Assembly: GCF_030269645.1 (NCBI RefSeq) | Contig: NZ_BSTR01000064.1 | Span: 1 to 41,183 of the forward strand | Direction of reading: 5' to 3' | Length of the DNA stretch: 41,183 nucleotides | DNA from: Actinokineospora sp. NBRC 105648 | GTDB lineage: Bacteria; Actinomycetota; Actinomycetes; Mycobacteriales; Pseudonocardiaceae | Translations under genes and position numbers: made by a program | The notes under the pieces: model-generated | Database searches by the model: none | The model's input: only the letters and a program-made list of their open reading frames with translations | What the model was told of the DNA's origin: nothing | Part shown: piece by piece, positions 15,138 through 25,947 of the stretch | Position numbering within the stretch: position 1 is the stretch's first letter | Layout of the letters: each line of letters opens with the position of its first letter

Positions 15138-17207
15138 TCAGATCAGCTCGAGGGGGTCGAGCTGGACGCGCAGGGGGTCGGGGTCCTTGCGGGCGGTGCG
15201 CACGGCCTGGGCGTGGGCCAGGGCCGCCGCCAGCGCGCGGCCGTGCGCGCGGTCGACCCGGATCAGGGCGCGCTCGCGGACCGCCTGGCCGTCGGCGTCG
15301 GGTTCGCCGAGTGGCACCGGGCCCAGGACCTCGCCGCTCGGGGGGAGCGGCAGGTCGGCGAGGAGCCGGTCGACGGCGCTGGGGGGACCGTCGACCGAGG
15401 CCATGCGGACGGCCGGGGGGAAGCCGAGCTCCGCACGGGCCGCGAGCTCCACGCCCGCGTGCCACACCGGGTCCCAGCGGACCAGGGCCTGCACCGGCGT
15501 GGTGGCCGACTCGGCCAGCACGACGACGCGGCCGCCCTGGCCGCCGGGGCGCACGAGGGCCGCGGCGGTCATCCAGCGGCGCAGGCCCTCCTCGGACGCG
15601 CGCAGGTCGGCGCGGCCGAGGAGGGCCCAGCCGTCGAGCAGCAGCGCGGCGCCGTAGCCGCCGTCGGCGACCGGTTCCGCGCCGGGGGTGGCCACCACCA
15701 GCGCGGGTTTTGAGTCCACTGTGGACAACACCTCGGCGGCACCGGAGGTCCGGACCGGGAAGCCGCTGAACGCCCGGCCCAGCTCCTCGGCGGTCCGCCG
15801 CGCGCCGATGACGGCCGCGCGCAGTTTGCGGGAACCGCAGTGCTGGCAACGGAAGTTGGCGTCGGTCGCCGCGCACCACCGGCAGGCCGGGGGTTTCGCG
15901 TCGCCCGCAGGGAGACCGAGTGGACCCGCGCACCGCCTGCACCGCGCAGGCGTGCGACAGTCCTGGCAGGTCAACGACGGCACATAACCCCGGCGCGGTA
16001 CCTGCACCAGCACCGGGTGGCCCGCGGTCAGCGATGCCCGGGCCGCCTCGAACGCCACCGACGGGATCCGGGCCGTGCGCGCGGCCGGGTCGCGCGCGAG
16101 CTGCGAGTCGTGCTCGCCGATCGCGGTCACCCGGGGCGCCGCGGCCCGCACCTGGTCCCTGGTCGCCACGATCTGCGGCGCCCACCCCGATTCCGAGAGC
16201 AGCTGGGCCTCGGCCGTGCGGGCGAACCCGGCCACGAGCAGCGCGGCACCGCTGAGGGTGGCCCGCTGGATGAGCACGTCGCGCACGTGCGGGTAGGGCG
16301 AACGGGGGTCGGAGTGCTGGTCGTCGCCGTCGTCCCAGACCACCAGCACGCCCGGGTCGGCGACCGGCGCGTACGCGGTGGCCCGGGTGCCCACCACGAT
16401 CCGCGCGACACCCCGGCACACCGCGAGCCAGCCCCGATATCGCTTGGCTGGCCCCAAATCCGCGGACAGCGCTACGACCGCGTCCGCCCCCGCCAACGCG
16501 ACGCACGCCGCGTGCACCCGGGCGACGTCACGGTGGTCGGGCACCACCAGTACCGCGCCCCGGCCCGCCGCCGCCGCGGTGGCGGCGACCTCGGCGAGCC
16601 GCGCGGGCCAGTCCTCCCCCGGCAACGCCTGCCACACAGCGTGTGCCTGCCTGCCGGCGCGCAACGCGTCCAAGAAGGCGCTGCCACGCGGGTAACGCGC
16701 CCAGCCCGCCGGATCGGGCGGTTCCGGCACGGGTGCGCGTTCCGGCGGCTCCTCGGCCTCGACGCGGGCGTGCCGGGGCGGGATGGCGAGCCGGAGGACG
16801 TCGATCATGGTCCCGCCGTAGCGGTCGGCGACCGCCCGGCACAGCTCGGCGACCTCCGGGGCCAGCACCGGTTCCGCCGAGACCACCCGATCGAGGAACA
16901 GCAGCTTCTGCGGGTCGACGTCGGAGCGCTCCACGCGCTCGATCAGGAACCCGTCCACGAGCTGTCGGCTGAACCGCACCCGGACCCGGCAGCCGACCAC
17001 CGCCTCGGCGTCGACCTTGTCCGGCACCAGGTAGTCGAAGGTCCGGTCCAGGTGCGCCAAGGGCGCGTCGACCTGCACGCGGGCCACCGGGAGGGTCGCC
17101 GCGGGTACTGGCCTGCCCTTGGCGGGTCGCGGTGGCGCGGGGGCGGCCTCGACGGGTGCGGGGGCGACCTCGACGTCGAAGAGCGCGTCGGGGTCGGGTG
17201 CGGACAT
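15138..17207 (-). CDS. priA: PriA-like primosomal protein lacking the helicase ATPase motifs
   Basis: A 689-residue protein. The N-terminal 3'-DNA-binding domain (PVARVQVDAPLAHLDRTFDYLVPDKVDAEAVVGCRVRVRF) and the zinc region (CQDC, CRRC, CRWC, CQHC at the middle-to-C-terminal part) are intact. The Walker A (GxTGSGKT) expected before GAVLVVPDHRDVARVH is absent, replaced by GRQAHAVWQALPGED, and the DEEH box is replaced by VVWDDGDDQ. This is the form seen in mycobacteria and relatives, so it probably acts in replication restart without its own ATP-driven helicase. An iterated palindrome lies at 15714-15726. It ends 6 bp from the converging membrane gene. Confidence 0.88.
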   Translation of the reverse strand: MSAPDPDALFDVEVAPAPVEAAPAPPRPAKGRPVPAATLPVARVQVDAPLAHLDRTFDYLVPDKVDAEAVVGCRVRVRFSRQLVDGFLIERVERSDVDPQKLLFLDRVVSAEPVLAPEVAELCRAVADRYGGTMIDVLRLAIPPRHARVEAEEPPERAPVPEPPDPAGWARYPRGSAFLDALRAGRQAHAVWQALPGEDWPARLAEVAATAAAAGRGAVLVVPDHRDVARVHAACVALAGADAVVALSADLGPAKRYRGWLAVCRGVARIVVGTRATAYAPVADPGVLVVWDDGDDQHSDPRSPYPHVRDVLIQRATLSGAALLVAGFARTAEAQLLSESGWAPQIVATRDQVRAAAPRVTAIGEHDSQLARDPAARTARIPSVAFEAARASLTAGHPVLVQVPRRGYVPSLTCQDCRTPARCRRCAGPLGLPAGDAKPPACRWCAATDANFRCQHCGSRKLRAAVIGARRTAEELGRAFSGFPVRTSGAAEVLSTVDSKPALVVATPGAEPVADGGYGAALLLDGWALLGRADLRASEEGLRRWMTAAALVRPGGQGGRVVVLAESATTPVQALVRWDPVWHAGVELAARAELGFPPAVRMASVDGPPSAVDRLLADLPLPPSGEVLGPVPLGEPDADGQAVRERALIRVDRAHGRALAAALAHAQAVRTARKDPDPLRVQLDPLELI
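15714..15726. repeat. Iterated palindrome, copy 3 (GTCCACTGTGGAC)
   Basis: Inside priA; coding strand TCC ACA GTG GAC, STVD. On the minus strand the preceding TT makes TTGTCCACA, which also equals a DnaA-box-like nonamer. Confidence 0.85.
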
Positions 17208-17227
17208 GGCCGCTGGTCTACCAGACC

Positions 17228-17620
17228 TCAGCGCGGGTCGTCCGAGTGGTAGGCCGCGTACATGGCGACGATCTCGTCCCGGTCGCCGCCGCGCGCCTCC
17301 TCGCGGATCCGCCGGTTCAGCCCGACCGGGTAGCCGTGCTTGATCAGCCTGCGCTCGCTCGCGTCCTCCATGAACGACAGCGAGAAGTACAGGCCGGTGA
17401 GGTAGCCCCCGGCGATCATCGACAGCCGCAGCGACAGGGGGCCGGGCACGAACAGGATCAGCCAGAGTGGCAGGAACAGCACCATCACCCGGGCGAAGTG
17501 GCGCAGCACCCAGGTGCGCGCGGTCAGGTCGTGCAGCACCCAGTGCCGGTACTGGTCCGGCAGCGTGCCGCCCACCGCGTAGCGGAGCCAACGCAGTGGG
17601 CCGGGCCGTCGGGGACGCAT
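17228..17620 (-). CDS. DUF5313 family membrane protein
   Basis: A 130-residue protein matching the actinobacterial DUF5313 family (PLRWLRYAVGGTLPDQYRHWVLHDLTARTWVLRHFAR). Two membrane segments follow: VMVLFLPLWLILFVPG and LSMIAGGYLTGLYFSLSF. The C-terminus is charged (EDASERRLIKHGYPVGLNRRIREEARGGDRDE). The ATG at 17620 is chosen because TAGCAT lies 7 bases upstream, a leaderless arrangement, and homology begins there; the frame stays open to 17653. It is 20 bp from priA and may be co-transcribed. Function unknown. Confidence 0.8.
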   Translation of the reverse strand: MRPRRPGPLRWLRYAVGGTLPDQYRHWVLHDLTARTWVLRHFARVMVLFLPLWLILFVPGPLSLRLSMIAGGYLTGLYFSLSFMEDASERRLIKHGYPVGLNRRIREEARGGDRDEIVAMYAAYHSDDPR

Positions 17621-17627
17621 GCCGGGA

Positions 17628-17655
17628 ATGCTAGGCACAGTCTCAGGTCGCACAA
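17628..17655 (-). promoter_or_regulatory. Promoter of the DUF5313-priA unit
   Basis: On the minus strand TTGTGC (17655-17650) and TAGCAT (17633-17628) are separated by 16 bp. The -10 box is 7 bases from the ATG at 17620. Confidence 0.6.
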
Positions 17656-17658
17656 CGA

Positions 17659-17696
17659 ATCACCTCCCCTCCCGGGTACCCGGGAGGGGAGGTGAT
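17659..17696 (-). terminator. 38-bp perfect palindrome, metK operon terminator
   Basis: Bases 17659-17677 and 17678-17696 are exact reverse complements with no loop or mismatch, centred on GGGTACCC. It starts 12 bases past the metK stop and just upstream of the next promoter. A T-poor sequence follows on the minus strand, as in many GC-rich terminators. Confidence 0.8.
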
Positions 17697-17708
17697 AAGC
17701 GCGGTGCG

Positions 17709-18914
17709 TCAGGCGTTGACGGCGCTCTTGAGCGCGTCGGCCCGGTCCGTGGTCTCCCACGGCAGGTCCAGCTCCGGGCGGCCGAAGTGCCCGTAGGCGG
17801 CGGTCTGGGCGTAGATCGGGCGCAGCAGGTCCAGGTCGCGGATGATCGCGGCGGGCCGCAGGTCGAACACCTCGCGGATCGCGGCCTGGATCTTCGCCGG
17901 GTCCACGTTCTCGGTACCGAAGGTCTCCACGAACAGGCCCACCGGGGCGGCCTTGCCGATCGCGTAGGCCACCTGCACCTCGATCCGCGCGGCCAGGCCC
18001 GCGGCGACCGCGTTCTTGGCGACCCAGCGCATCGCGTAGGCGGCCGAACGGTCGACCTTCGACGGGTCCTTGCCCGAGAACGCGCCACCGCCGTGCCGGG
18101 CCATCCCGCCGTAGGTGTCGACGATGATCTTGCGACCGGTCAGCCCGGCGTCGCCCATCGGACCGCCGATGACGAACCGACCGGTCGGGTTCACCAGCAG
18201 CCGCACGTCGGAGGTGTCGATGCCCAGCTCGGCGATCTCGGGCAGCACCACCTGCTCGCGCACGTCCACGCCCAGCAGCTTCTCCAGGTCGACGCCCTCG
18301 GCGTGCTGGCTGGAGACGACCACCGTGTCGAGCCGGACGGCCTTGTCACCGTCGTACTCGATGGTCACCTGGGTCTTGCCGTCGGGGCGCAGGTAGGGCA
18401 GCACGCCGTCCTTGCGGACCTTGGTCAGCCTGCGGGCGAGCCGGTGCGCCAGCGCGATCGGCAACGGCATCAACTCGGGGGTGTCGGTGCAGGCGTAACC
18501 GAACATCAGGCCCTGGTCGCCCGCGCCCTGGCGGTCGATCTCATCCGAGGCGTTCTCCACCCGGGTCTCGTGCGCGGTGTCCACGCCCTGGGCGATGTCC
18601 GGCGACTGCGCGCCGATCGCGACGTTGACCCCGCAGGAGTTGCCGTCGAATCCCTTGGCCGACGAGTCGTAACCGATGCGCAGGATCACCTCGCGCACGA
18701 TGCTCGGGATGTCCGCGTAGGCCTCGGTCGTCACCTCACCGGCGACGTGCACCTGGCCGGTGGTGACCAAGGTCTCCACCGCCACCCGGGAGCGGGGGTC
18801 CTTCGACAGCAGCGCGTCCAGCACCGAGTCGCTGATCGCGTCGCAGATCTTGTCCGGGTGGCCCTCGGTCACTGACTCAGATGTGAACAGCCTGCGGCTG
18901 CCAGTCTCGCTCAC
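17709..18914 (-). CDS. metK: S-adenosylmethionine synthetase
   Basis: Makes SAM from methionine and ATP. The 401-residue protein has the family signatures LFTSESVTEGHPDKICDAISDS, GAGDQGLMFGYA (the GAGDQG hexapeptide) and GGGAFSGKDPSKVDRS (GGGAFSxKD nonapeptide region). Length is normal. The GTG at 18914 gives the usual MSETGSRRLF N-terminus; an in-frame GTG at 18926 would add four residues. Neither has a well-placed ribosome site, whereas a short upstream ORF (18911-18931) does and its stop overlaps this start. It is the last gene of the mihF-gmk-rpoZ-coaBC-metK run. Confidence 0.95.
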   Translation of the reverse strand: MSETGSRRLFTSESVTEGHPDKICDAISDSVLDALLSKDPRSRVAVETLVTTGQVHVAGEVTTEAYADIPSIVREVILRIGYDSSAKGFDGNSCGVNVAIGAQSPDIAQGVDTAHETRVENASDEIDRQGAGDQGLMFGYACTDTPELMPLPIALAHRLARRLTKVRKDGVLPYLRPDGKTQVTIEYDGDKAVRLDTVVVSSQHAEGVDLEKLLGVDVREQVVLPEIAELGIDTSDVRLLVNPTGRFVIGGPMGDAGLTGRKIIVDTYGGMARHGGGAFSGKDPSKVDRSAAYAMRWVAKNAVAAGLAARIEVQVAYAIGKAAPVGLFVETFGTENVDPAKIQAAIREVFDLRPAAIIRDLDLLRPIYAQTAAYGHFGRPELDLPWETTDRADALKSAVNA

Positions 18915-18931
18915 GACGTACCCCACATCAT
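18911..18931 (-). promoter_or_regulatory. Possible leader peptide ORF (MMWGTS) before metK
   Basis: On the minus strand ATG ATG TGG GGT ACG TCG TGA starts 10 bases after GGAGGG (18947-18942). Its TGA overlaps the metK GTG as GTGA. The site could feed ribosomes to metK by reinitiation. The two methionine codons make a Met-sensing role conceivable but unproven. Confidence 0.4.
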
Positions 18932-18978
18932 CGGTGAATATCCCTCCGGGACCTTACTGAAGCGCGCTGAGGAACCGC

Positions 18979-20211
18979 TCAACGATCGCGCAAGCGGGCG
19001 ACGGCGTCCCAGACTTCGGTCGCCAGTTGCGACTTGGACCCCAGCTCGATGGGCCGTTCGGACCCGTCGGCGGCCAGCAGCCAGCCCGCGTTGTCCTCCA
19101 CCTCGAAGGCCTTGCCCTCGCCGACGGCGTTCACCACGAGCAGGTCGCAGCCCTTGCGGGCCAGCTTGGCCCGCGCGTGGTCGAGCACGTCGGCACCGGT
19201 GTCCCCGGTCTCGGCGGCGAAGCCCACGATGACCTGTTCGGAGCCGGGGACGCCGCGGCGTGCCTCGACCAGCTCGGCGAGCACGTCGGCGTTGCGGGTC
19301 AGCGCGATCGGGTCCGGGTCCCGCGCGGTCTTCTTGATCTTGTACGCGGCGCTGCTGACCGGCCGGAAGTCGGCGACCGCGGCGGCCATGACCACCACGT
19401 CGGCGTCGGCGGCGGCCTTGTGCACGGCGTCGCGCAGCTCGGCGGCGGTGCCCACCTTGACCACCTCGACCCCGGCGGGCTCGGGCAGCGCGAGGGTGTG
19501 CGCGGAGACCAACGTCACCAGCGCGCCGCGCTGCGCGGCCGTGCGGGCCAGCGCGTAGCCCTGCTTGCCGGAGGAGCGGTTGCCCAGGTAGCGCACCGGG
19601 TCGAGCGGCTCACGGGTGCCGCCGGCGGACACCACGACCCGCACGCCCTCGAGGTCGCGGGGCAGCGCGTCGGACCGGTGCAGCAGCAACCGGGCGAGGT
19701 CGAGGATCTCGGCGGGCTCGGCGAGCCTGCCCTTGCCGGTGTCCGCGCCGGTGAGCCTGCCGCTGGCGGGCTCGGTGACGACGGTGCCCCGCGCCCGCAG
19801 CGTGGCGACGTTGGCCCGGGTGGCCGGGTGCTCCCACATCTCGGTGTGCATGGCCGGGACCATCAGCACCGGGCAGCGCGCGGTGAGCAGCGTGCCGGTG
19901 AGCAGGTCGTCGGCCAGGCCGTGCGCGGCCCTGGCGAGCAGGTCGGCGGTGGCCGGCACCACCAGCACCAGGTCGGCCTGCTGGCCCAGCCGCACGTGCG
20001 GCACCTCCGGCACGTCGGAGAACACGCCGGTGTGCACCTTGTTGCCCGAGAGGGCCTCGAACGTGGCCGCGCCGACGAACCGCAGCGCGGCCTCGGTCGG
20101 CACGACCCGCACGTCGTGGCCGGTCTCGGTGAGCCCGCGCAGGACCTCGCACGCCTTGTAGGCGGCGATCCCGCCGCCGACGCCGAGGACGACGCGCGGG
20201 CGGGGGGTCAC
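18979..20211 (-). CDS. coaBC: Bifunctional phosphopantothenoylcysteine decarboxylase/phosphopantothenate-cysteine ligase
   Basis: Catalyses two consecutive steps of coenzyme A synthesis. The N-terminal CoaC half (1 to about 185) is an FMN-binding decarboxylase: VVLGVGGGIAAYKACEVLRGL, VPATADLLARAAHGLADDL, and PAMHTEMWEHPAT, the actinobacterial form of the PxMNxxMW motif. The CoaB half has VSAGGTREPLDPVRYLGNRSSGKQGYALA and AAVADFRP with the AYKIKK motif. Length (410) is typical. The GTG start overlaps the rpoZ stop, the conserved gmk-rpoZ-coaBC order. Confidence 0.95.
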   Translation of the reverse strand: MTPRPRVVLGVGGGIAAYKACEVLRGLTETGHDVRVVPTEAALRFVGAATFEALSGNKVHTGVFSDVPEVPHVRLGQQADLVLVVPATADLLARAAHGLADDLLTGTLLTARCPVLMVPAMHTEMWEHPATRANVATLRARGTVVTEPASGRLTGADTGKGRLAEPAEILDLARLLLHRSDALPRDLEGVRVVVSAGGTREPLDPVRYLGNRSSGKQGYALARTAAQRGALVTLVSAHTLALPEPAGVEVVKVGTAAELRDAVHKAAADADVVVMAAAVADFRPVSSAAYKIKKTARDPDPIALTRNADVLAELVEARRGVPGSEQVIVGFAAETGDTGADVLDHARAKLARKGCDLLVVNAVGEGKAFEVEDNAGWLLAADGSERPIELGSKSQLATEVWDAVARLRDR

Positions 20212-20495
20212 TCGCCCTCGGTGTGCTCGAGCAGGCCGGCGTGGATCTCGCGCAGGGCGATGGACAGCGGCTTCTCGCGCGGTCCCGGCTCGACCAGCGG
20301 ACCGACGTACTCGAGCAGGCCCTCGCCCAGCTGGGCGTAGTAGTCGTTGATCTGGCGGGCGCGCTTGGCGGCGTAGATGACCAGCGCGTACTTCGAGCTG
20401 ACCTTGTCGAGCAGGTCGTCGATCGGCGGGTTGGTGATGCCCTCGAGGACGGTGGTCGGCTCGCCCAGGGCGCCCAGCTCGGTGGGAGTGATCAC
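20208..20495 (-). CDS. rpoZ: RNA polymerase omega subunit
   Basis: A 95-residue protein that helps assemble RNA polymerase by holding the beta' subunit. The core block GITNPPIDDLLDKVSSKYALVIYAAKRARQINDYYAQLGEG contains the conserved KYALV..AAKRARQI helix. The C-terminal EKPLSIALREIHAGLLEH is the normal actinobacterial tail. Start and stop both overlap neighbours by four bases (GTGA), so it is translated together with gmk and coaBC. Confidence 0.95.
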   Translation of the reverse strand: MITPTELGALGEPTTVLEGITNPPIDDLLDKVSSKYALVIYAAKRARQINDYYAQLGEGLLEYVGPLVEPGPREKPLSIALREIHAGLLEHTEGE

Positions 20496-21112
20496 TCGCG
20501 ATGCTCCTGGCTTGAGGTGTCCGGAAAGACCAAGGTTAGCAACTCCTTCGCGGTGGTCCGCACCTCGGCGTTCACCACGACCACGTCGAACTCGGCCTCG
20601 GCGGCCAGTTCGTCCTTGGCCACGGCCAGCCTGCGGGCCACCACGGCGTCGTCCTCGGTGCCGCGGCCGGTCAGCCGGGACACCAGCGCGTCCCAGGACG
20701 GCGGCACCAGCATCACCAGCAGCGCCTCCGGCATGGCCCGGCGCACCTGGCGGGCCCCTTGGAGCTCGATCTCCAGGACCGCGGGCCTGCCGGCGGCCAG
20801 CGCGGCCTCGACCGGGCCGCGCGGGGTGCCGTAGCAGTTGCCCGCGTACTCGGCGTGCTCCAGCAGCTCCCCCGCGGCCGCCAGCCGAGCGAACTCGGCG
20901 GCGTCGACGAAGTGGTAGTGCGCGCCGTCGACCTCGCCGGGACGGGGGGTCCTGGTGGTGACCGAGACGCTGAAGTAGATGTCCGGGTGCAGCCCGCGCA
21001 GTTCGGTGACCACGCTGGACTTGCCGACCCCGGAGGGGCCCGACACGACAGTGAGCCGGGCCCGGGCAGCGACGCCCGGTCCCGGCCCACGGCCGTGAGA
21101 TCTGTCGGTCAC
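20492..21112 (-). CDS. gmk: Guanylate kinase
   Basis: Phosphorylates GMP to GDP with ATP. The 206-residue protein has P-loop GPSGVGKS (25-32), then the GMP-binding block YFSVSVTTRTPRPGEVDGAHYHFVD and EYAGNCYGTPRGPVEAALAAG. ELQGARQVRRAMPEALLVMLVPPSWDAL and LTGRGTEDD form the ATP lid. A 20-residue Gly/Arg-rich extension precedes the P-loop region. It overlaps mihF upstream and rpoZ downstream, both by GTGA. Confidence 0.95.
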   Translation of the reverse strand: MTDRSHGRGPGPGVAARARLTVVSGPSGVGKSSVVTELRGLHPDIYFSVSVTTRTPRPGEVDGAHYHFVDAAEFARLAAAGELLEHAEYAGNCYGTPRGPVEAALAAGRPAVLEIELQGARQVRRAMPEALLVMLVPPSWDALVSRLTGRGTEDDAVVARRLAVAKDELAAEAEFDVVVVNAEVRTTAKELLTLVFPDTSSQEHRE

Positions 21113-21426
21113 TCGCCGCTGAACTCGGCGAGCAAGGCCTTGCGCTGGCGGTCGCCGAGGCCGCGCAGTCGCCTGCTGGGGGCGATCTCGAGACGCTCGA
21201 TGATCTGCTGGGCACGCACCTTGCCGACGCCCGGGAGGGCCTCAAGCAGCGCGGTGACCTTCATCTTGCCCAGGACCTCGTCGTTGTCGGACTGAGCCAG
21301 CACGTCCTTGAGGGTCGTGCCACCTCGCTTGAGGCGCTCCTTGAGCTCGGCTCGTGCGCGACGGGCGGCAGCCGCCTTCTCCAGCGCTGCGGCCCGCTGC
21401 TCCTCGGTCAGCTGGGGAAGGGCCAC
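21109..21426 (-). CDS. mihF: Actinobacterial integration host factor
   Basis: A 105-residue nucleoid-associated DNA-binding protein of the mIHF/sIHF family. A long N-terminal helix (LPQLTEEQRAAALEKAAAARRARAELKERLKRG) is followed by a helix-turn-helix and helix-hairpin-helix-like part with PGVGKVRAQQIIERLEIAPSRRLRGLGDRQRKALLAEF. The GTG at 21426 is set by GGAGGAAATC immediately upstream; the open frame continues to 21552 without homology. It heads the gmk-rpoZ-coaBC-metK run, the normal actinobacterial order. Confidence 0.93.
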   Translation of the reverse strand: MALPQLTEEQRAAALEKAAAARRARAELKERLKRGGTTLKDVLAQSDNDEVLGKMKVTALLEALPGVGKVRAQQIIERLEIAPSRRLRGLGDRQRKALLAEFSGE

Positions 21427-21470
21427 GATTTCCTCCGTGGGGGTGGGATTTCTTCCGGATCGGTGCCGCG

Positions 21471-21500
21471 ACGTTACCGACCTCTGGCCTGCGAGGACAA
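21471..21500 (-). promoter_or_regulatory. Likely mihF promoter
   Basis: On the minus strand TTGTCC (21500-21495) and TAACGT (21476-21471) are 18 bp apart, about 45 bases upstream of the GTG start. Confidence 0.5.
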
Positions 21501-21540
21501 CGCGGGGCTCCCCTGTGCGCAGGGTGACCGGTACCGAGAA

Positions 21541-21550
21541 GTTGATCAAC
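21541..21550. promoter_or_regulatory. GTTGATCAAC palindrome upstream of mihF
   Basis: A perfect 10-bp palindrome about 40 bp upstream of the proposed mihF -35 box. It stands out in GC-rich DNA and could be an operator or a nucleoid-protein site. No regulator can be named. Confidence 0.3.
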
Positions 21551-21733
21551 AACGCGTGATTTCGAGGGTGTGACCTGCGTCTATGCCGCTGTGGTAGTGG
21601 TCACTATTGGCGTCACGGAGCGCGATCGATTGTCCACGCGCGGCGAAAGTGTCGCCTCCGCCACTCTTCGCGGACCGCCGAGCACACCCGGTCAGCCCAT
21701 AGGCGTTTACCTGGGCAGACTTGACGCGGGCAC

Positions 21734-21782
21734 GCCGAACACCCCCGGAGGCGGCAAATCGGGCGTCCGGGGGTGGTTCGGC
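21734..21782 (-). terminator. Hairpin terminator of the pyr operon
   Basis: GCCGAACACCCCCGGA (21734-21749) pairs with the reverse complement at 21766-21782, with one bulged base and a 16-base loop. It lies 9-57 bases after the pyrF stop. Confidence 0.75.
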
Positions 21783-21790
21783 GGGGTCGG

Positions 21791-22617
21791 TCAGCGAGCG
21801 GCGGCCGCCAGCGAGTCGCGCACGCGCAGCGCGGCGGAGCGCACCGCCGCGCCGTCCGGGCCGTGCCGCAGCACGTCCCGGGAGCTGGTCGGCAGGACGA
21901 ACGGGAGCGCGTCGCCGAAGAGCCGGGCGAGGTCCCGCGGTCCCGCGCCCTGGGCACCCAGTCCCGGGGCCAGGATGGGCCCGTTGAGGCCCGCGAGGTC
22001 AAGATCCGTACGGTCCACGGTCGCGCCCACCACGACGCCCACAGAGCCCTGTGGGGCCGCTCCCGCGTTGCGCGCGGCGGCCGCGTCGACCACGGACTGC
22101 GCCACCGACCGCTCCCCCGCCCTGGCCCGCTGCACGCTCGCGCCCTCGGGGTTGGAGGTCAGCGCGAGCACGAACGCGCCCCGGCCGGTGCGCTCGGCCT
22201 CGGCCAGCGCCGGCTCGAGCGAGTCGAACCCGAGGTAGGGCGAGAGCGTGACCGCGTCGGCGGCCAGCGGTGAGCCGTCGGCGAGGTACGCCTGGGCGTA
22301 GGCGGTCATGGTCGAGCCGATGTCGCCGCGCTTGACGTCGAGCAGCACCAGCGTGCCGCTGCCCGCGAACCCGGAGATCACCCGTTCCAGGACGGCGACA
22401 CCGCGCGAACCGTGCGCCTCGAAGAACGCCGACTGCGGCTTGACGATCGCCACCTGGCCCGCCAGCGCCTCGACGCAGGTGAGCGCGAACCGCTCCAGCC
22501 CCTCGACGTCGCGCGGCAGGCCCCAGTCGTCGAGCAGACCGGGGTGCGGGTCGATGCCCACGCACAGCGGACCGCGCGCGGCCACCGCCTCGGCCAGCCG
22601 GACACCGAACGCCGCGC

Positions 22618-22621
<4 letters not shown>
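21791..22621 (-). CDS. pyrF: Orotidine 5'-phosphate decarboxylase (type 2)
   Basis: Last step of UMP synthesis: decarboxylates OMP. The 276-residue protein belongs to the longer bacterial type 2 group. The catalytic loop LVLLDVKRGDIGSTM holds the D-x-K-x-x-D residues. Other signatures are LCVGIDPHPGLLDDWG, KPQSAFFEAHGSRGVAVLE, DAVTLSPYLGFDSLEP and ILAPGLGAQGAGPRDL, which closes over the phosphate. The GTG start overlaps the carB stop. It is the promoter-distal gene of the pyr operon. Confidence 0.95.

Positions 22622-25939
<3,318 letters not shown>

Positions 25940-25947
<8 letters not shown>

Larger units (their letters stand above)
21427..21790. other. Intergenic region between pyrF and mihF
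   Basis: No gene is visible in these 364 bases. They contain the pyrF-side hairpin (21734-21782), two small palindromes (GTTGATCAAC at 21541-21550; TAGTG-GT-CACTA at 21595-21606) and a likely mihF promoter (21471-21500). Confidence 0.7.

Noticed and set aside
15714..15731. DnaA box (TTGTCCACA) as an origin element
   Set aside because: It arises from one copy of the iterated palindrome inside priA; there is no cluster of boxes and no dnaA/dnaN nearby.
18915..18978. SAM riboswitch before metK
   Set aside because: Only 64 bases separate coaBC and metK and none of the SAM aptamer cores could be seen.
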